A stretch of 64,000 nt of DNA from Platerodrilus igneus. Lineage: Eukaryota; Arthropoda; Insecta; Coleoptera; Lycidae. Where the stretch lies: positions 2,583,501 through 2,647,500 of the forward strand of contig JARFIW010000966.1 in assembly GCA_036346225.1 (NCBI GenBank), read 5' to 3'. This document shows, in pieces, positions 35,715 to 47,547 of this stretch. A program made the position numbers and the translations under genes. Numbering within the stretch: position 1 is the first letter of the stretch; each line of letters starts with the position of its first letter. The notes under the pieces are model-generated. The model had not been told where the DNA came from and made no database searches. It saw only the letters and a program-made list of their open reading frames with translations.

Positions 35715-36930
35715 ACTTAAGATTAACTTATACTACCACTTAAAATTAACTTATACTACTACAGTTGGTTTTTATTTCTGAGAGACAGGGTTGCTAATAT
35801 GTAGAAGTATACAAATTCTACATATTACGGGGTTGGATCATTTCAAAGTCGGGTTAATGATTTGATGTTGTTGCTTCTGGTCGTCAAGAGCAGAGCTCTT
35901 GGAATTCCAGGAGATCGGTCTCCGGTCTCCGGGGCAGAGCCTCGGTCCAAGGAGAGGTGGTACTTTTATGTCTCTGTCCGGGTAGTTTTGTTTGTGTCTT
36001 TTATCCGTCAAGATAACGTTGGTGGATGAGTGCCGTGGTTTTTTGTGTGAGTGCATTTAAGTGTGGAAAGAGGTTTTTGTTCCAAATCATCTGGTGTAGG
36101 GTCTTGTTTGGTAATGTTTTTCTATGTGCGTAGAGGTACGGTTGTAAGTCATTACACTCGAATACTATATGTTCCGGTGTTACTATTTCTCCGCACGTGC
36201 ATATGTTGTTGTCAACTAAGTTCATGCGTTCTCTGTATGTTGGATAGGGTCCGTGGCCAGTTAGGTAATGAATAAATCCCCGACTGGGCACCAGGTATTT
36301 GGCTTTTAGGCGGCCTTTAATATTTGGGATCATTGCGTATACCCTTCTACCGGTTGTGCTTTGATCCCATCTTGTCTGCCATTCTGCAAGTATGTAGTTT
36401 TTTATTTCTGTCTTTGTCGTGGGCAGTTGGTTTGTGTTTAAGATGCGTTGTAGTTGTTGGTTGTCATTGTGTGTAAGATTGTATATTGCAGCTCGCTGTT
36501 TCACTACTAGGTCCAAGGGCATAGTTCCCACCAGTACATGAAGTGCATCATGTGCGGTAGTCCCATAAGCCCCCGTCAGTCGCAGTAAAACACTTCGTTA
36601 TGTACTGTTAATTTTTTGTCTAGGTTTGATTGTGTTAAGGCGATGTCCCCACGCGCTCGCGGCGTATGATACCATAGCACCGAGCACACTGTTGAGATAT
36701 AGCCTTACGCAATTAAGTGGTATCTTATAAGTTCTTTGGGCCAGCGTTGCAATGTTCTGCATTGCAGAAGTTGCACTTGCACAGACGGTGTTTATATGTG
36801 CAGAGTAATTCTGTTTTTCGTCTAATGTTAAGCCCAGATATTTTGTGTTTTGTGTTCTAATTATATTTACACCGTCTAGTTTGATGGTGGGGTGCCTTGC
36901 CAGGGTTCCTTATCTAGGTATACATATACA
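35715..36930 (-). pseudogene. Non-LTR retrotransposon, 5'-truncated (R1/I/Jockey-like pol C-terminal part)
   Basis: From about 36920 the minus strand reads reverse-transcriptase C-terminal text in shifting frames: IKLDGVNIIRTQNTKYLGL, then QRTYKIPL and LGAMVSYAASAWGHRLN. An open frame 36531-36001 follows, with MGTMPLDLVVKQRAAIYN, WDQSTTGRRVYAMIPNIKGR, a GHGPYPTYRERM motif and the zinc-knuckle-like CTCGEIVTPEHIVFEC. This is the usual ending of R1/Jockey-type pol proteins after the reverse transcriptase. Endonuclease and most of the polymerase are missing, so it is a typical dead-on-arrival copy cut at about 36930. After the stop, the 3' part ends near 35715-35760 in short repeats (taagttaat..taagtggtagta) instead of a long A tail. 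The family call is firm; the clade is not. Confidence 0.85.
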
Positions 36931-38757
36931 GAACTAAATCTCTTCTCTTATGGATAGTTTACCAGGTTGTGATTCTCACGCTTGTAAGGTTTATTTGGCC
37001 AAAAATCGTTGACATATAATCTTTAAAAGGTCAGAGTGTTTCGAACTCGGATTATAGACCTTCCTGGTAAAGATCCTTACAAAATAAAATGATTAGAATT
37101 TATTCTATCCTAATTTAAATGACAAATACTCAAATATCAGTTACAAACAATGTTTTAAAAAAATTATACTTGCAAGAATCCACAAAGCGTTTTTCGCGTT
37201 GGTAATTACCAGTATTGAATATCTTCGGCTTATTGGCTTTATTGTAAATTGAGGTTCAAATCCTAGTTTACAAAATCTTGCATATTCGCTTAAATCTTCC
37301 TTCTAATTATATAATAAAAGTAGTGTTATATTGAAGAATTTTCCCTTTTCTTTGTGTATAATTACATTTAATATTTTCCATTTTTTTGCAGGTTACGTTT
37401 AACTTTACTTCTTTATTCACTGTTACATTTTATTATCAACGTTATATTTTAATTATTAATTACGAATCCATATTGCATACACAAAGCAACATGCTTGCAA
37501 AGCAACATGCTCGCGACTTAATCAAAATAACGTTTCGCGATCAAATTCATAAATGACACATTTAATAAACGCTTCCGTTTATATACAAAAATTATCTATT
37601 TTCTACAATATACTAGTGTTTACGTGATTCCATTCCAAGTAATATACACCTATTTGACGGAATATTCTGGGAATGTCTAATTATCGTTCAAATTGTCGCG
37701 TTTTATTACCTTGTTAGCGCGTTCCATTAATGATGTGTGCAGCTCGTCTTTGTTTAGCACCCAATGTTATTGTGGCGTCGCATACTAATCCAGTAATTGC
37801 GAGAGGTAAAAAATTAATTTTTATAGATTTTTTATTACATTTTATTAGTTTATTTTATGATCCAGCCGCTTTTTAGAATAAACGTTTCCTTATTTATTGA
37901 GTTGATACGAAATTTACGTATTTCTTCTCAATTCCTAATATTCCAGAAAATTTTTTATTTAAAATGAATTTCTGTTATCCAAAGTCAATGTATATGATTA
38001 ATCTAAAGCTTTATAATGCAAAACGAGGTGCTATTCTCTAGAAAAAATTTGCTTTCCCGGTAAAACGTGTATTTAATACACATAATTAAGATTAGAATTG
38101 GAGTTTTAAACACCCGAAATTATTTATTTTTATGCTTAGAAACGGCATTTTTATTACAAACGAATAGCTTTTGTATTTATCTTAAAATGATCGATTTGCA
38201 TTCACATTTAATGCGTTTTAAGATATCTTAACAGCAATTATTTTTACATATACGGCTTTCATTATTTGTTATGAATTTACAGTACGCCTATATCATACAG
38301 GGTGGTTGTATATACACGCGCAATTGTATTTTTGCTTGGCACTTTAATGAATAAAAGTACGCTTGTATTATACAGGGCATAACCATGAATTTACGGAAAT
38401 TTCTATTTTTCTGTTTTCTTTCATATTTTACTGAGATTTATTTGTAAAATTTGAGTTTCAATGACTACAAGACTACAAGAGGAAAATGTAAATCTAAATT
38501 TTAATATAAGAATTAAATTAGATAAAAAACAACTGTCAAACAAACTAGAGAAATACTTGTGTTGTATGTGTGGAAATGTATCTGTTGTATTAATGTATGT
38601 TTCTATTATATTACTTTATATAAATTTATGTAAAAATTAAAATCAAAAGTTGATCATTAATTATAAGATTCCCTGAAACAGTTAATGAGAGGCATACTTA
38701 AAAAATGGCAATTGAAGCATAGAAATGTCCTAGGATTAAACTGCGGAACCTTAGTTG
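36931..38757. other. Non-coding stretch
   Basis: No gene recognised. Motifs atacagggtggttgt (38297) and atacagggcat (38372) resemble DNA-transposon ends but no pair was confirmed. Confidence 0.4.
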
Positions 38758-39050
38758 GGCGGCTCCGTGTCGTACTTGGTATGCGTGTGACTACTATACC
38801 CAAGGTTCCGGGTTCGAATTCCGACACGGTCCCATTGAAAAATGTTAGGCCAATATTTTCACAAAAATAGGCCCTCGTTCGGATGATAAATAAAATGAAG
38901 GTTCCGTGTGTGAGCGTTGTCAAGCACGTTAAAGATACCTACCTTGCTTGGGACAGCAAGGTTTCGGCAAAATTAACAAATTTTTCAGGTACAAAAATCT
39001 CTTCCTGGCCAATGTAGTAACTTCGAGTGGAGAATTGGGAAAAATTAAAT
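38758..39050 (+). mobile_element. tRNA-derived SINE, plus strand
   Basis: Starts ggcggctccgtg and has box B ggttcgaatt at about 38812 with one change. The body has cacgttaaagata, and the end motif tggccaatgtagtaacttcg matches the other copies. I could not find a clean target duplication, so this may be an older copy. Confidence 0.85.
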
Positions 39051-39199
39051 GTAGGGAAGGGGGAGCTTAGTTGTCGAAGAATCGTCGAGTTGGTCAGATG
39101 CACTATTAGAGAAATGCGGGACCTAGTGGTTCTCGTTAATAGAAATATTCTTGTATATAGCGGAGCCATTATTTTAGATTACTTTTAGAAGTGCAACAC

Positions 39200-39944
39200 T
39201 GTAACAATCGATAAATTTCGCATCCTGTATTTTAGAAAACTTTGCAATCTACTTTGTCATTATCTTGTTCAAACCAAACCTTATCGTTTCACGTTAGTTC
39301 CTCTTAATCTGTACCACATTGGTTAGTTACTTTGTATTTTTCCTAATCAGTTTTCCTGTAAAATTATTACAAACTAGAAAGTTTTGGCTAACCTCTGTAC
39401 TGATTATCACATACCAAAACCTTCCGTAGAAACCAGTATCCTTAGGTCAGCATGTATAAAAGGCCAAGACACACTTCCACTCATCGGTAGTTTGTGGGCA
39501 GCTAAGCAGCTAGCCAAGTCATTGGTAATCTGCTGAAGCGCAAGTTGGCTCTCATCGAAATGGTAACTTAGCCCGTTATAGATGCTGAAGAAACCCTAAT
39601 CAAGACGGTCACTTAGAATTTCAACCGTAAGTTAACTTTTCATTATTATAACTGTTTAACTCTTTTACTGCTTCGTATTTTATTAACATTTTGTTTAGTT
39701 TTAAGTTGATTCATTATTAAATACTGTTGTTTGATTTCATCGTTTCATTACCTATATTCAGGTAATTGATACTTTCAATAACACTTCTCTATAGATCCCT
39801 AAGTCCTTAGGACCTGAGTTAAGTACCACCTCTCGCTACTAAAGACTCTACCATCACATTACCATAGCTACGCCATTAATCCAAAGCACAATTAACAATC
39901 ATTCAAAGTGTACTTAACAATATACAAGTCTACAAATTGTATCA
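39200..39944 (+). mobile_element. Probable LTR retrotransposon terminal repeat (solo, with leader)
   Basis: It starts TGTAACAATCG and ends ...gtatca just before a primer-binding-site-like string. It has a good core promoter (tataaaag at 39455, tcatcgg about 26 bases on) and a possible splice donor (ccgtaagt) at about 39627. At about 745 bp it is a normal LTR size. No second LTR and no gag/pol is found downstream. The start was chosen from the TG closest to a sensible length and is uncertain. Confidence 0.5.
39455..39462 (+). promoter_or_regulatory. TATA box of the probable LTR
   Basis: tataaaag, with an initiator-like tca at 39481, about 26 bases downstream, the standard spacing. Confidence 0.5.
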
Positions 39945-39947
39945 AAA

Positions 39948-39957
39948 TGGTGTCAGA
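39948..39957 (+). other. Primer-binding-site-like sequence (tRNA-Leu type)
   Basis: tggtgtcaga follows the LTR end after three bases and is complementary to the tgacacca end of tRNA-Leu, the primer of several Ty3/gypsy-type elements. Only the first 10 bases match. Confidence 0.45.
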
Positions 39958-39989
39958 GAAAATCGATACTTGGATCAAAATGATTGTTG

Positions 39990-40165
39990 AAACGTGGTGT
40001 GGGGGCGGGAGCTGGTAGGGTTGTGAGGTGGAGGTGGGGCGAGATGAAGAAGGTGAGAGGTCAGAAGTGACCTGTGGAAGGTGGAAGTTAGGTGATTGGA
40101 GATGGGTGGTGGGCGGTCAGCAGTAGCAGGTTTGAGGTGGGAGATGGTGGGAGGATAGAGGAAGG
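39990..40165 (+). repeat. G-rich low-complexity tract
   Basis: Many runs of two to five G on the plus strand (gtgggggcgggag, gagatgggtggtgggcgg, ggaaggggg). It may form G-quadruplexes. It lies where the retroelement internal region would begin. Confidence 0.75.
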
Positions 40166-42221
40166 GGGAAGACTGTCTTAGAAACATTATTCTGTGTTTA
40201 CTCTGACGATGAAAGATTACCAATTTTGACACTTTGTTACTGATTGAAACATATTCCCAGTTCATCGTTTTCATTTATTTCTAAGTCGACTGTAAAAAAA
40301 TATTAAGATTGCTTGTAGCTTTTGTATTTACAGAAAGATTTCAAAGATTAAGAGAGTATCACATGAAGATTTCAAATTCATTCAGTAATAGAAAAATCCC
40401 ATATGATGTTAATTAAAAAAAGTTGATTATCGTATATTAAAATCTAAAAGTGCTGTGTGTATTCTAACGTCAGTTTTGAATTCCGCATATGCCAAGACAC
40501 CCTTGTATCGGTTTTCAAATGAATATTTTTGTAAATATAATATTTATGAAGAATTTATAAATATGACTTCAGGTTTCAAAAACCATTATCAATAACGCCA
40601 TTCTGATAAACGTTATTAAAAAGACTTGAAAGGACGCAAAATTTTTGTTATTTAAGCGAATTTGTAACTCTGGTGGTTTCTAAAATACTCATAGCGAGCG
40701 AGCTTTTAGTAATATCGTTTAAGATTACATACATTGATTGTATACGCTGCACTTGGTCTTGCAACCATTACCGATAGACTTGTATCAAAATTCCAGCGTG
40801 TAAGAGAGAATAACATTTTAGAGCTTCTATAAAGTTTTATGCGGCAATAAGCCACGTTGGCGTTAACCATGCCGAAAATTGGGCCGTTTTAAGAACCTCG
40901 TTAGTCTGTAACAAAGCACTAAAACGTAAATTATTTAATTAACTCTTTCAGATACTCATTTACAATTTATTTTATTTAAAACCTAAGATCGGAATTTTAG
41001 AAGCAATTCTTTTCCTACATTGTTATTATTAATGTGCTAAAAGAAAAATAATGTACGTTGTGTGGAAGAAAGAATAAATTACCTCATATAACTACGAGCT
41101 TTCTTGTGGGCAAAAATTTAAATCCTGAAATCTCAGCACTGAGTACAAAACTTCTTTCAAACTTGGAAGATTTTATAAATTATTGCGCTGGTCATAAAAT
41201 ATTCCAAGCATGAATCGCCAAAATTTATAAATGTGACCTTTGGGGTCTAATGGAGTCTGAAATAAATGTCATGCAATACAAGGTGCACTCATATTATATT
41301 TTTAAGATTATAAGTGAACACTGTTAAGACTATGTATGATGCGGGTGTTAATAAATGCGGATTGGTTTTCATATCAAATTCTGTTTTAAATCACAACGTT
41401 GATTTGTATTAAGATTTTAAATTCGATTACCCAAATAGGAACAACAAGTCTAGCTCTTTTCATAAAAAAGTAAACTTTTCTTTATTACATGTCGAATTAC
41501 AACTCTTTTTTTTGTAATTTCTATCAATTATTTAACAAATTGCGATACAAAAGTCTGGATAGATGTTCGACATGAATTTCCTGTCTTATACTCATGATCA
41601 CAAAATATGATATATTGATCTACCAAACTAATTCCTTCACAACTAAACTATTTATTGGATTTAGTAATAAGTTCAAGTAGTTATCTCATTTTGCTCGTAC
41701 AAAAAAAAATTAATGTCAATTTGATAGTAGTTGGAAAACCTGTTCAGGAGACACGTCAATCACTCTTTGTGCGCTTCAAAACATGCCCTCGTTTTTTAAA
41801 CTAAGTAATAGCAAGGGTTTGGGCCAACGGTTAAAGTCTCTTTAGTTTATACAAGTTTGATGACTAAACTCCTACTATCATCTATTACGTTGTTCGGAAC
41901 AGTAAGAAGAGCATTCCACGGTAACTCTTTTGTCAAATTCGTATTCAGTTTAATGTTTGCTTGATTTATGAATTCATTGGTGTTTAATTTTTGTTAATGT
42001 GAACATTGAACTGATTATTTCTTTAAACTGGGGGGTGGGTTGTGCAAACCGAAAAAATATTGAAAACTCAATTCAGCTGAATATGTCAAAAATGACGTAT
42101 CTTTTATAATCCAATTTAAAAAATGCGGATTATTTAGATTTTATAAAATAAATAGAAATTAACGTACACACCGAATCAACAGAAGTCGTAGCCTATCACG
42201 CACTATAAGTAAACCATGCTT
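40166..42221. other. AT-rich stretch, nothing recognised
   Basis: No reading frame, RNA gene or repeat that I can support. Confidence 0.45.
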
Positions 42222-42224
42222 TAG

Positions 42225-42235
42225 TTCATTCGATC
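42225..42235. repeat. Left flanking direct repeat of the outer element
   Basis: ttcattcgatc, matching ttcatacgatc at 56177-56187 in 10 of 11 positions. The size fits a Mutator-type target duplication. Confidence 0.5.
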
Positions 42236-42761
42236 AAGTCAATTTTCACAGCCCCCCACAATCGAAATTTGAACTTTTTTCTACGTCATTTATTGGTGCA
42301 TCGTAGGTGCACAAATGTGCACAGTGAACGAACTTTTGTGTTCCTCTCCATACAAAGATACGAAGAAAACAAGAACGGGGGGCCTGTGGAAACGGCAGCC
42401 CCACTACCAAAGAAATTTCGTTTTTTTTATAGCCAATCGTTTGTGCATCGTAAGTGCACAAATGTGCACGGTATATGAACATTTGTGCACATCTCTATAC
42501 GGATATACGAAGAAAATAAAGTGGAGGGACTGTAGAAACGGCAATCTCCCCCACCCCTAGAAATTTAAGATTTTTTATAGAAAATCGTTTGTGCATCGTA
42601 TGTGCACAAATTTGCACAGTATACGAACGTTTGTGCACATCTCTATACGGAGATACGAAGAAAATAAAGTGGAGAGACTGTAGAAACGGCAGTTCCCCCA
42701 CCAAAGAAATTTAGGATTTTTTTATAGCCAATCGTTTGTGCATCGTAGATACACAAATGTG
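42236..42761 (+). repeat. Left 147-bp repeat array
   Basis: Units with cgtttgtgcatcgta recur at about 42293, 42438, 42587 and 42734, that is every 146-149 bases. Each unit contains gtgcacaaatgtgcac, the atctctatacggagatacgaagaaaa block and a purine-rich part. The array resumes at 53701-53757 beyond the nested element. Confidence 0.9.
42756..42761. repeat. Left 6-bp target duplication of the nested element
   Basis: aatgtg, identical to 53695-53700. Confidence 0.9.
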
Positions 42762-42959
42762 AGTAGAGTATTTAGTGACGAACCAGCACCTCATTTCCTC
42801 CAGAATCCCTCATTTCCTCACTCATCTGGACCAAATTTACATGTAAATTCGCACTATAAAGTCTTATTTTAGATGAATCTCCTCCTGACTCCTCCTTGCT
42901 CTCCTCCTTGCTCGGACACCCCCACAACCATTTTGATTACATCACACCCGCATTCTTTC

Positions 42960-43900
42960 CACCCGCGAGATAAATCTTTCTCCACATTTCCACCCACGAG
43001 ATAAACCTATCTTGTTTGGTATCAATTAATATTAAATTTTCTTAGCTACCCGAATCTCTAGGAATTTTTAGATTGCATCATCCCCAGGGAGCTACCCCAT
43101 TTTAAGATTTCTTACCTGTAGCACTTTTAAGCGTTCTTATAAATTCTTTTAGTCATGCGATACATCTTGTTAGTCTAAAATTTTATGTAGAATCCAAATC
43201 TGTAAACAGATTTGAAATCGGACCACGCCCTGCAAAGTTATACCCCTTTAAAGTCCTGATCTTCTAATTTTGCTATTTGCTCTATAAGCAAACCTAACAA
43301 ATAGTTTTCTTCGTATACCAATGCATCTTTCGAGATAAACCTATCTTGTTTGGTATCAATTAATATTAGAATTTTCTCAGCTACCCGAATCTCTAAGAAT
43401 TTTTAGATTGCATCATCCCCAGCGAGATAACCTGATTTTAATATTACTAACCAGTAGCGATTTCCGACCGTCCTTATACATTTTTTTATACATGCGATAC
43501 ATTAAATTAGATTAGAATTTTATGTAGAATCCGAATCTCTAAACAGATTTAAAATCGGACCACGCCCTGCAAAGTTACACATATACCCTCTGCGAGATAT
43601 ATCTTTCTCCACATTTCCACCCACGAGATAAATGTACCTTGTTTGGTATCAATTAATATTAGAATTTTTTAGCTACCCGAATTTTTAAAATTTTTCACAT
43701 AGCACCATCCCCAAAGGAGCTACCCATTTAAGATTTTTGCAGGCAGCGATTTTTGAGCGTTCTTATAAATTTTCTTTATACATGCGATGCATCTTGTTAG
43801 TCTAGAATTTTATGTAAAATCCGAATCTGTAAATAGATTTAAAATCGAACGACCCTTACCATTTACACACACCCTTTAAATTATAAATTTCCGGCGGCTT
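42960..43900 (+). repeat. Tandem units of 280-345 bp within the left arm
   Basis: Each unit runs from a cacgagataaacctatcttg block through ttggtatcaattaatatta and gctacccgaat to atgcgatacat and gaatc.gtaaa.agattt. Units start near 42990, 43330 and 43610. The right arm has the same set at 52580-53500. A remnant lies at 46740-46870, inside the arm. Confidence 0.85.
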
Positions 43901-44027
43901 ATACATAAAGAAAATCTAAAACCATTCTTAAAACTTTTATTACAAACAATTTTTACTAATACAGTTTAAATTTGTAAACCACATTTCTAAATATATATTC
44001 ACAATTTTTATTTTAACCTAGAACTTG

Positions 44028-44812
44028 TCATATCGGGTCATACTTATTAATATTTATTTCTAAATAGAGCACCTTTTCCAAAGACCATCCGGACCCGCAT
44101 GTTTCAAATTCCTCTGATTTTGTTCGCATGGTTTCGCTTAAGACCTCGTACATATTTTCAGATTACTAGAAGACGTTATAACAACATTTTTGTGTTAAAA
44201 GGATTTCACATCGGTAGTCTCTTCCCCATTTTGGTATAAACGCCGTAGAGTTCGCAGTAGACTTTTACTGCTGTATGTTGTATTCTTTTTCATTTATTAA
44301 TCGAATAAATCGCTCTTTCTGCTTCCAAAGAAACTCGGGCACTCCATCGTCGACACTGGCGTTCTTTATGCGATAGCTAGCCATACGGTTGTTAAACGCA
44401 GTGCTAACCATTTCTACACCATCGTCGCTAGTAGCGGTAACTGATGCATTTTATGTCTGTTGCTTCTTAAATGTGCGGCATATGTATTCTTTTCCATTTC
44501 GAAATCGCATACTTTACACATAATTCGTGGTTGTTTCGTACAAGTCCTTTAACAGCTGGCGGAGCTGACGTTTAAGGCTTAATGACATACCGTGCTGTTT
44601 TCCTTGTGTCGCAGTAAGTTGTCCATTCTCGTAAAAGCAAAACCGCAAGTCCCACAGTTTAAGTACTTTGCTGCGGACGGCTTAACCTTGGACGATGTTG
44701 CACCACGACATTTGTTCTGGTGCCGTATGAGAGCATTTTCCAGGTATAGGAAGCACCGCAAGAGTTGCACTTAAAACGTTTGCAGATACCATTTTAGTAC
44801 AAAACAAAATCC
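44028..44812 (-). pseudogene. C2H2 zinc-finger protein with a Polinton-polymerase-like N-terminal domain (left-arm copy)
   Basis: Reading outward on the minus strand, there is a finger FKCNSCGASYTW... with HQNKC, then a finger CGTCGFAFTRMDNLLRHKE (44579-44770 is open) and a third C-V-C-D-F...H...H finger near 44500. Next come FNNRMASYRIKNAS and VPEFLWKQKERFIRLINE (about 44300-44400), a VKVYCELYGVYTK segment, KSFNTK, and near 44060 KSEEFETCGSGWSLEKV and LEININKYDPI before a stop. I associate this chain (SFNTK, E-x-SGW-L, NINKY-P) with the region ahead of the polymerase in arthropod Polinton-type PolB proteins; that is recollection, not a search. At least four frameshifts are seen. The polymerase part itself is absent. 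Confidence 0.65.
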
Positions 44813-45409
44813 GCACTATAAGACTTGACTTGTAAGCGAACTAACTTATAACTAAAGAGTTTATTCTTGCGCACCTGCTTTATGTACCCTATAGAATGCA
44901 AACCGAAGGTTTCGAAGATACCGAACGAAGTTGAGGATTCAGCGAGAACTAAATGACGTCATAATCCTCGCTGCTCGTCCAATACATTTAGCACCAATGC
45001 ATGCGCCCGGTTTCGCTTTTGTCCATGCTGCGAATACCGTTAGTAGAAACATCGAAACGTCTTCCATGTTATACGGATCGCGTGCATATTAAAAATCCAA
45101 AGGGTGGTAGCACACGCACACAAATTGTGTGCAAGTCGTGCTAGAAGATGCAGTGCTACTATAACCAAAAACACTTTAAACCATTACTAAGAAAATACCA
45201 ACTTGTTGTCTACAGGATACTTACAACAATTTAATTTTAAATAACTTCTACGTCATACTTTAGGAAATGGTAGGCTTGAATATTTTCCAAATGAATCACC
45301 AAGCGAAAGTATATGCTTAGCACTATTAAAATTACCCATTAATTTCCCATTTTTACGACTGTGGTTAATTATAGATTAAAATTTAATTTGTGCACGTTCG
45401 AGCTTCTCG

Positions 45410-46090
45410 TAAACTAACATATTTTATAGCAACAATGCGCTGTATAATACATGCATACCCCTTCGCCGCGCTACTGCTATTCTTGTAATTGCTAGAAAAG
45501 TCACTCTCCTTTTTACTGTTGGGACCGATGCAAAGCACCATTCCATACTTTCTATAACACATCGCGCGCTTTTCGTATGATAATTAAATTTTGCTTCTGT
45601 GAGCTTTTACACTTTCGCATAGCGGTCGGCCGCACGTAATGATTTCTAGAACCGGTAAGTACTCGATATCGTCCAAATAGAAATTAGATGCTCGATGTCT
45701 ATCAATTTCCGATTCCCTCGTAAAGGTAGAAAAACTCAGTCAATCATCCATTATACTTCGACCCGCTCCTGTTCTGATAATTTCCAAACATTTTCAAACG
45801 ACAATGGGCTGAGAATTTTTAAACCTCCGAGGATCTTTAAGTCGTGATCAATTACACATCCGAGCTACGCGTAAACTAACATATTTTGCAGCAACTGTAT
45901 AATACATGCATACCCCTTCTCTGCGCTACTGCTATTCTTGTAGTTGCTTGAAAAGTCAGTCGCCCTTTTTACTGTAGGACCGATGCAAGCACCATTCCAT
46001 ACTTTCTTTATAAGTGTAGCACATCGCGCACTTTTGTCGAATAATTAAATTTTGTTTATGTAGGCCTTTACACTTTTGCTTATTTAAACA
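45410..46090 (+). repeat. Duplicated block of about 430 bp in the left arm
   Basis: The sequence cgtaaactaacatatttt...gtataatacatgcatacccctt and the following cgatgca..agcaccattccatactttct occur at 45410-45620 and 45865-46080. The right arm holds the same pair (50640-50830 and 51040-51210). On the minus strand, one copy reads HRASNFYLDDIEYLPVLE, related to the central protein fragment at 47101-47290. Confidence 0.8.
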
Positions 46091-46439
46091 TCTAATACAA
46101 TTGATTAACCACTTTCGATTATTCTAACGGAGACCACCATACACCCGCCGCACCGTTCTTTTGTAATCCTATGGGCTTCCGCACTAACACCTGACGTATC
46201 TTTCCTACTATTTGTTAAACAAAAACTACCGGTATCGCCATTGCGGACGTAAACAGATGTTTGTGGATATGTACGAGAATATGTAAGTCATATACATTAA
46301 CCAGTCTAAGCTATTTTATTTAGTCCACGAAAACTACTATTTTCTAAACCATAATTAATAATCGTCTTTATAGGTTCCACATTTCTACCGTTACCCAATG
46401 ACTGGTGCTACGTACATGGAAACCTTTAATTTCTTATTA

Positions 46440-46560
46440 GAGAATTCTTATTCTCCACGCACTGCTGCGTAGTTGCATGCCCATTCCTTTTGAGTATATG
46501 CTCGTTATAGGTTGTAAGACCCTCGGTTTTATAACTACAATTCGTGAAACCCTTTAATCT
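46440..46560 (-). pseudogene. Fragment copied from the central gene at 47548-48091
   Basis: ctgcgtagttgcatg and ggttgtaagaccctcggttt match 47880-47985 and, on the minus strand, give a WACNYAAVRG reading next to the WTCNYATVCGR of the full gene. The right arm lacks it at the corresponding place, so it marks an internal duplication after the two arms were formed. Confidence 0.75.
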
Positions 46561-47100
46561 TTTTAATCGTATCTTTCTCGCCTACAATACAGTAGGACTT
46601 AACATTACTACCAACAAATTCTAATACTGGACCCCCATTAAATACGTCTTTAATTTCCTACAACTTTTTGTTGACAAGTGTTATATTATATTTATTATAC
46701 GCAGGGTAGTCACTCTTTTAAGATAAATATATTTTGCTATGTATCAACTAATATTAAATTTTCTAGGGACCCCAAATCTGTAAATAGATTTTAAATAGGA
46801 CCACCCATACAAAGTTATGCGTTTTAAAGACCCAAATCACTAATTTTGCTCATCTTTATTTAACACCATTTTAAAACCTTTTTCGCTACCCAAGACATAT
46901 GCCTTAGCCAACCATCTCCCGAGAAATCTAAAACCGCCGTGCCCGCGAATACCACGTGGAGATAACACGTATACTCTGTCAACCAGGAAGCCGGAAGGAT
47001 TTGGAAGGTGGAGAAGAACTTAAAAATTATGGAATCTTAAAACTAATATATACAATAGATTTACAAAATCCTTACAAATATAAACAACTATCTTATATCT

Positions 47101-47290
47101 TTACGCCCCATGCGTAGATTGTTGTACTATTAGGAATGATGTACCTTTTGTCATCTTCCTCGATAAACTAATTTTATTAATTATCTGCGTGTACAAATCG
47201 TGTTTTACTCCGGGTACATACGCAGGCAAGTACTCGATACCATCAAATAAAGAATTGGATGCTTGGTGACTGTTAACATCCGCTTCCTTC
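47101..47290 (-). CDS. Unknown small protein or exon, central region
   Basis: The open minus-strand text EADVNSHQASNSLFDGIEYL, followed by VPGVKHDLYTQIINK and ending HGA, is related to the HRASNFYLDDIEYLPVLE reading of the arm at about 45680. This shows it is conserved within the element. Upstream it runs into the GC-rich repeat at 47285-47400, where the frame is probably not coding. I recognise no family. Confidence 0.35.
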
Positions 47291-47400
47291 GTGTACGCCC
47301 AGACACATCCCAGCCCATGAGCACTCCTGCGCATGCACCCCTGCCCATGCGCACCCCTGCGCGTACGCACCCTGCCCATGCGCACCCCTTTCTGTGCATG
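47285..47400. repeat. GC-rich short tandem repeat in the central region
   Basis: Imperfect 16-base units of the form gcccatgcgcacccct, five or six times, in otherwise AT-rich DNA. Confidence 0.8.
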
Positions 47401-47547
47401 CTATTTCGGGGTAACGTTACAGCCTTTTATAAATAAAGAACAATGTTATATACTATTATAAAATGTTTATTCTGACATTATACATAACAAATTTAAAAAT
47501 ATTTAATACCAAACATGGAGTCATTTAAACTTAATTTTAATACAAAG

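Larger units (their letters stand above)
42762..46700 (+). repeat. Left terminal inverted repeat of the 10.9-kb element
   Basis: It matches the reverse complement of about 50030-53694 with frequent single-base indels. From the end inwards: a unique 200 bp with ctcctcc-rich text, three tandem units of about 280-345 bp (42960-43900), the zinc-finger gene (44028-44812) and a duplicated block of about 430 bp (45410 and 45855). It is interrupted at 46385-46560 by a fragment copied from the central gene at 47548-48091. Confidence 0.85.
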
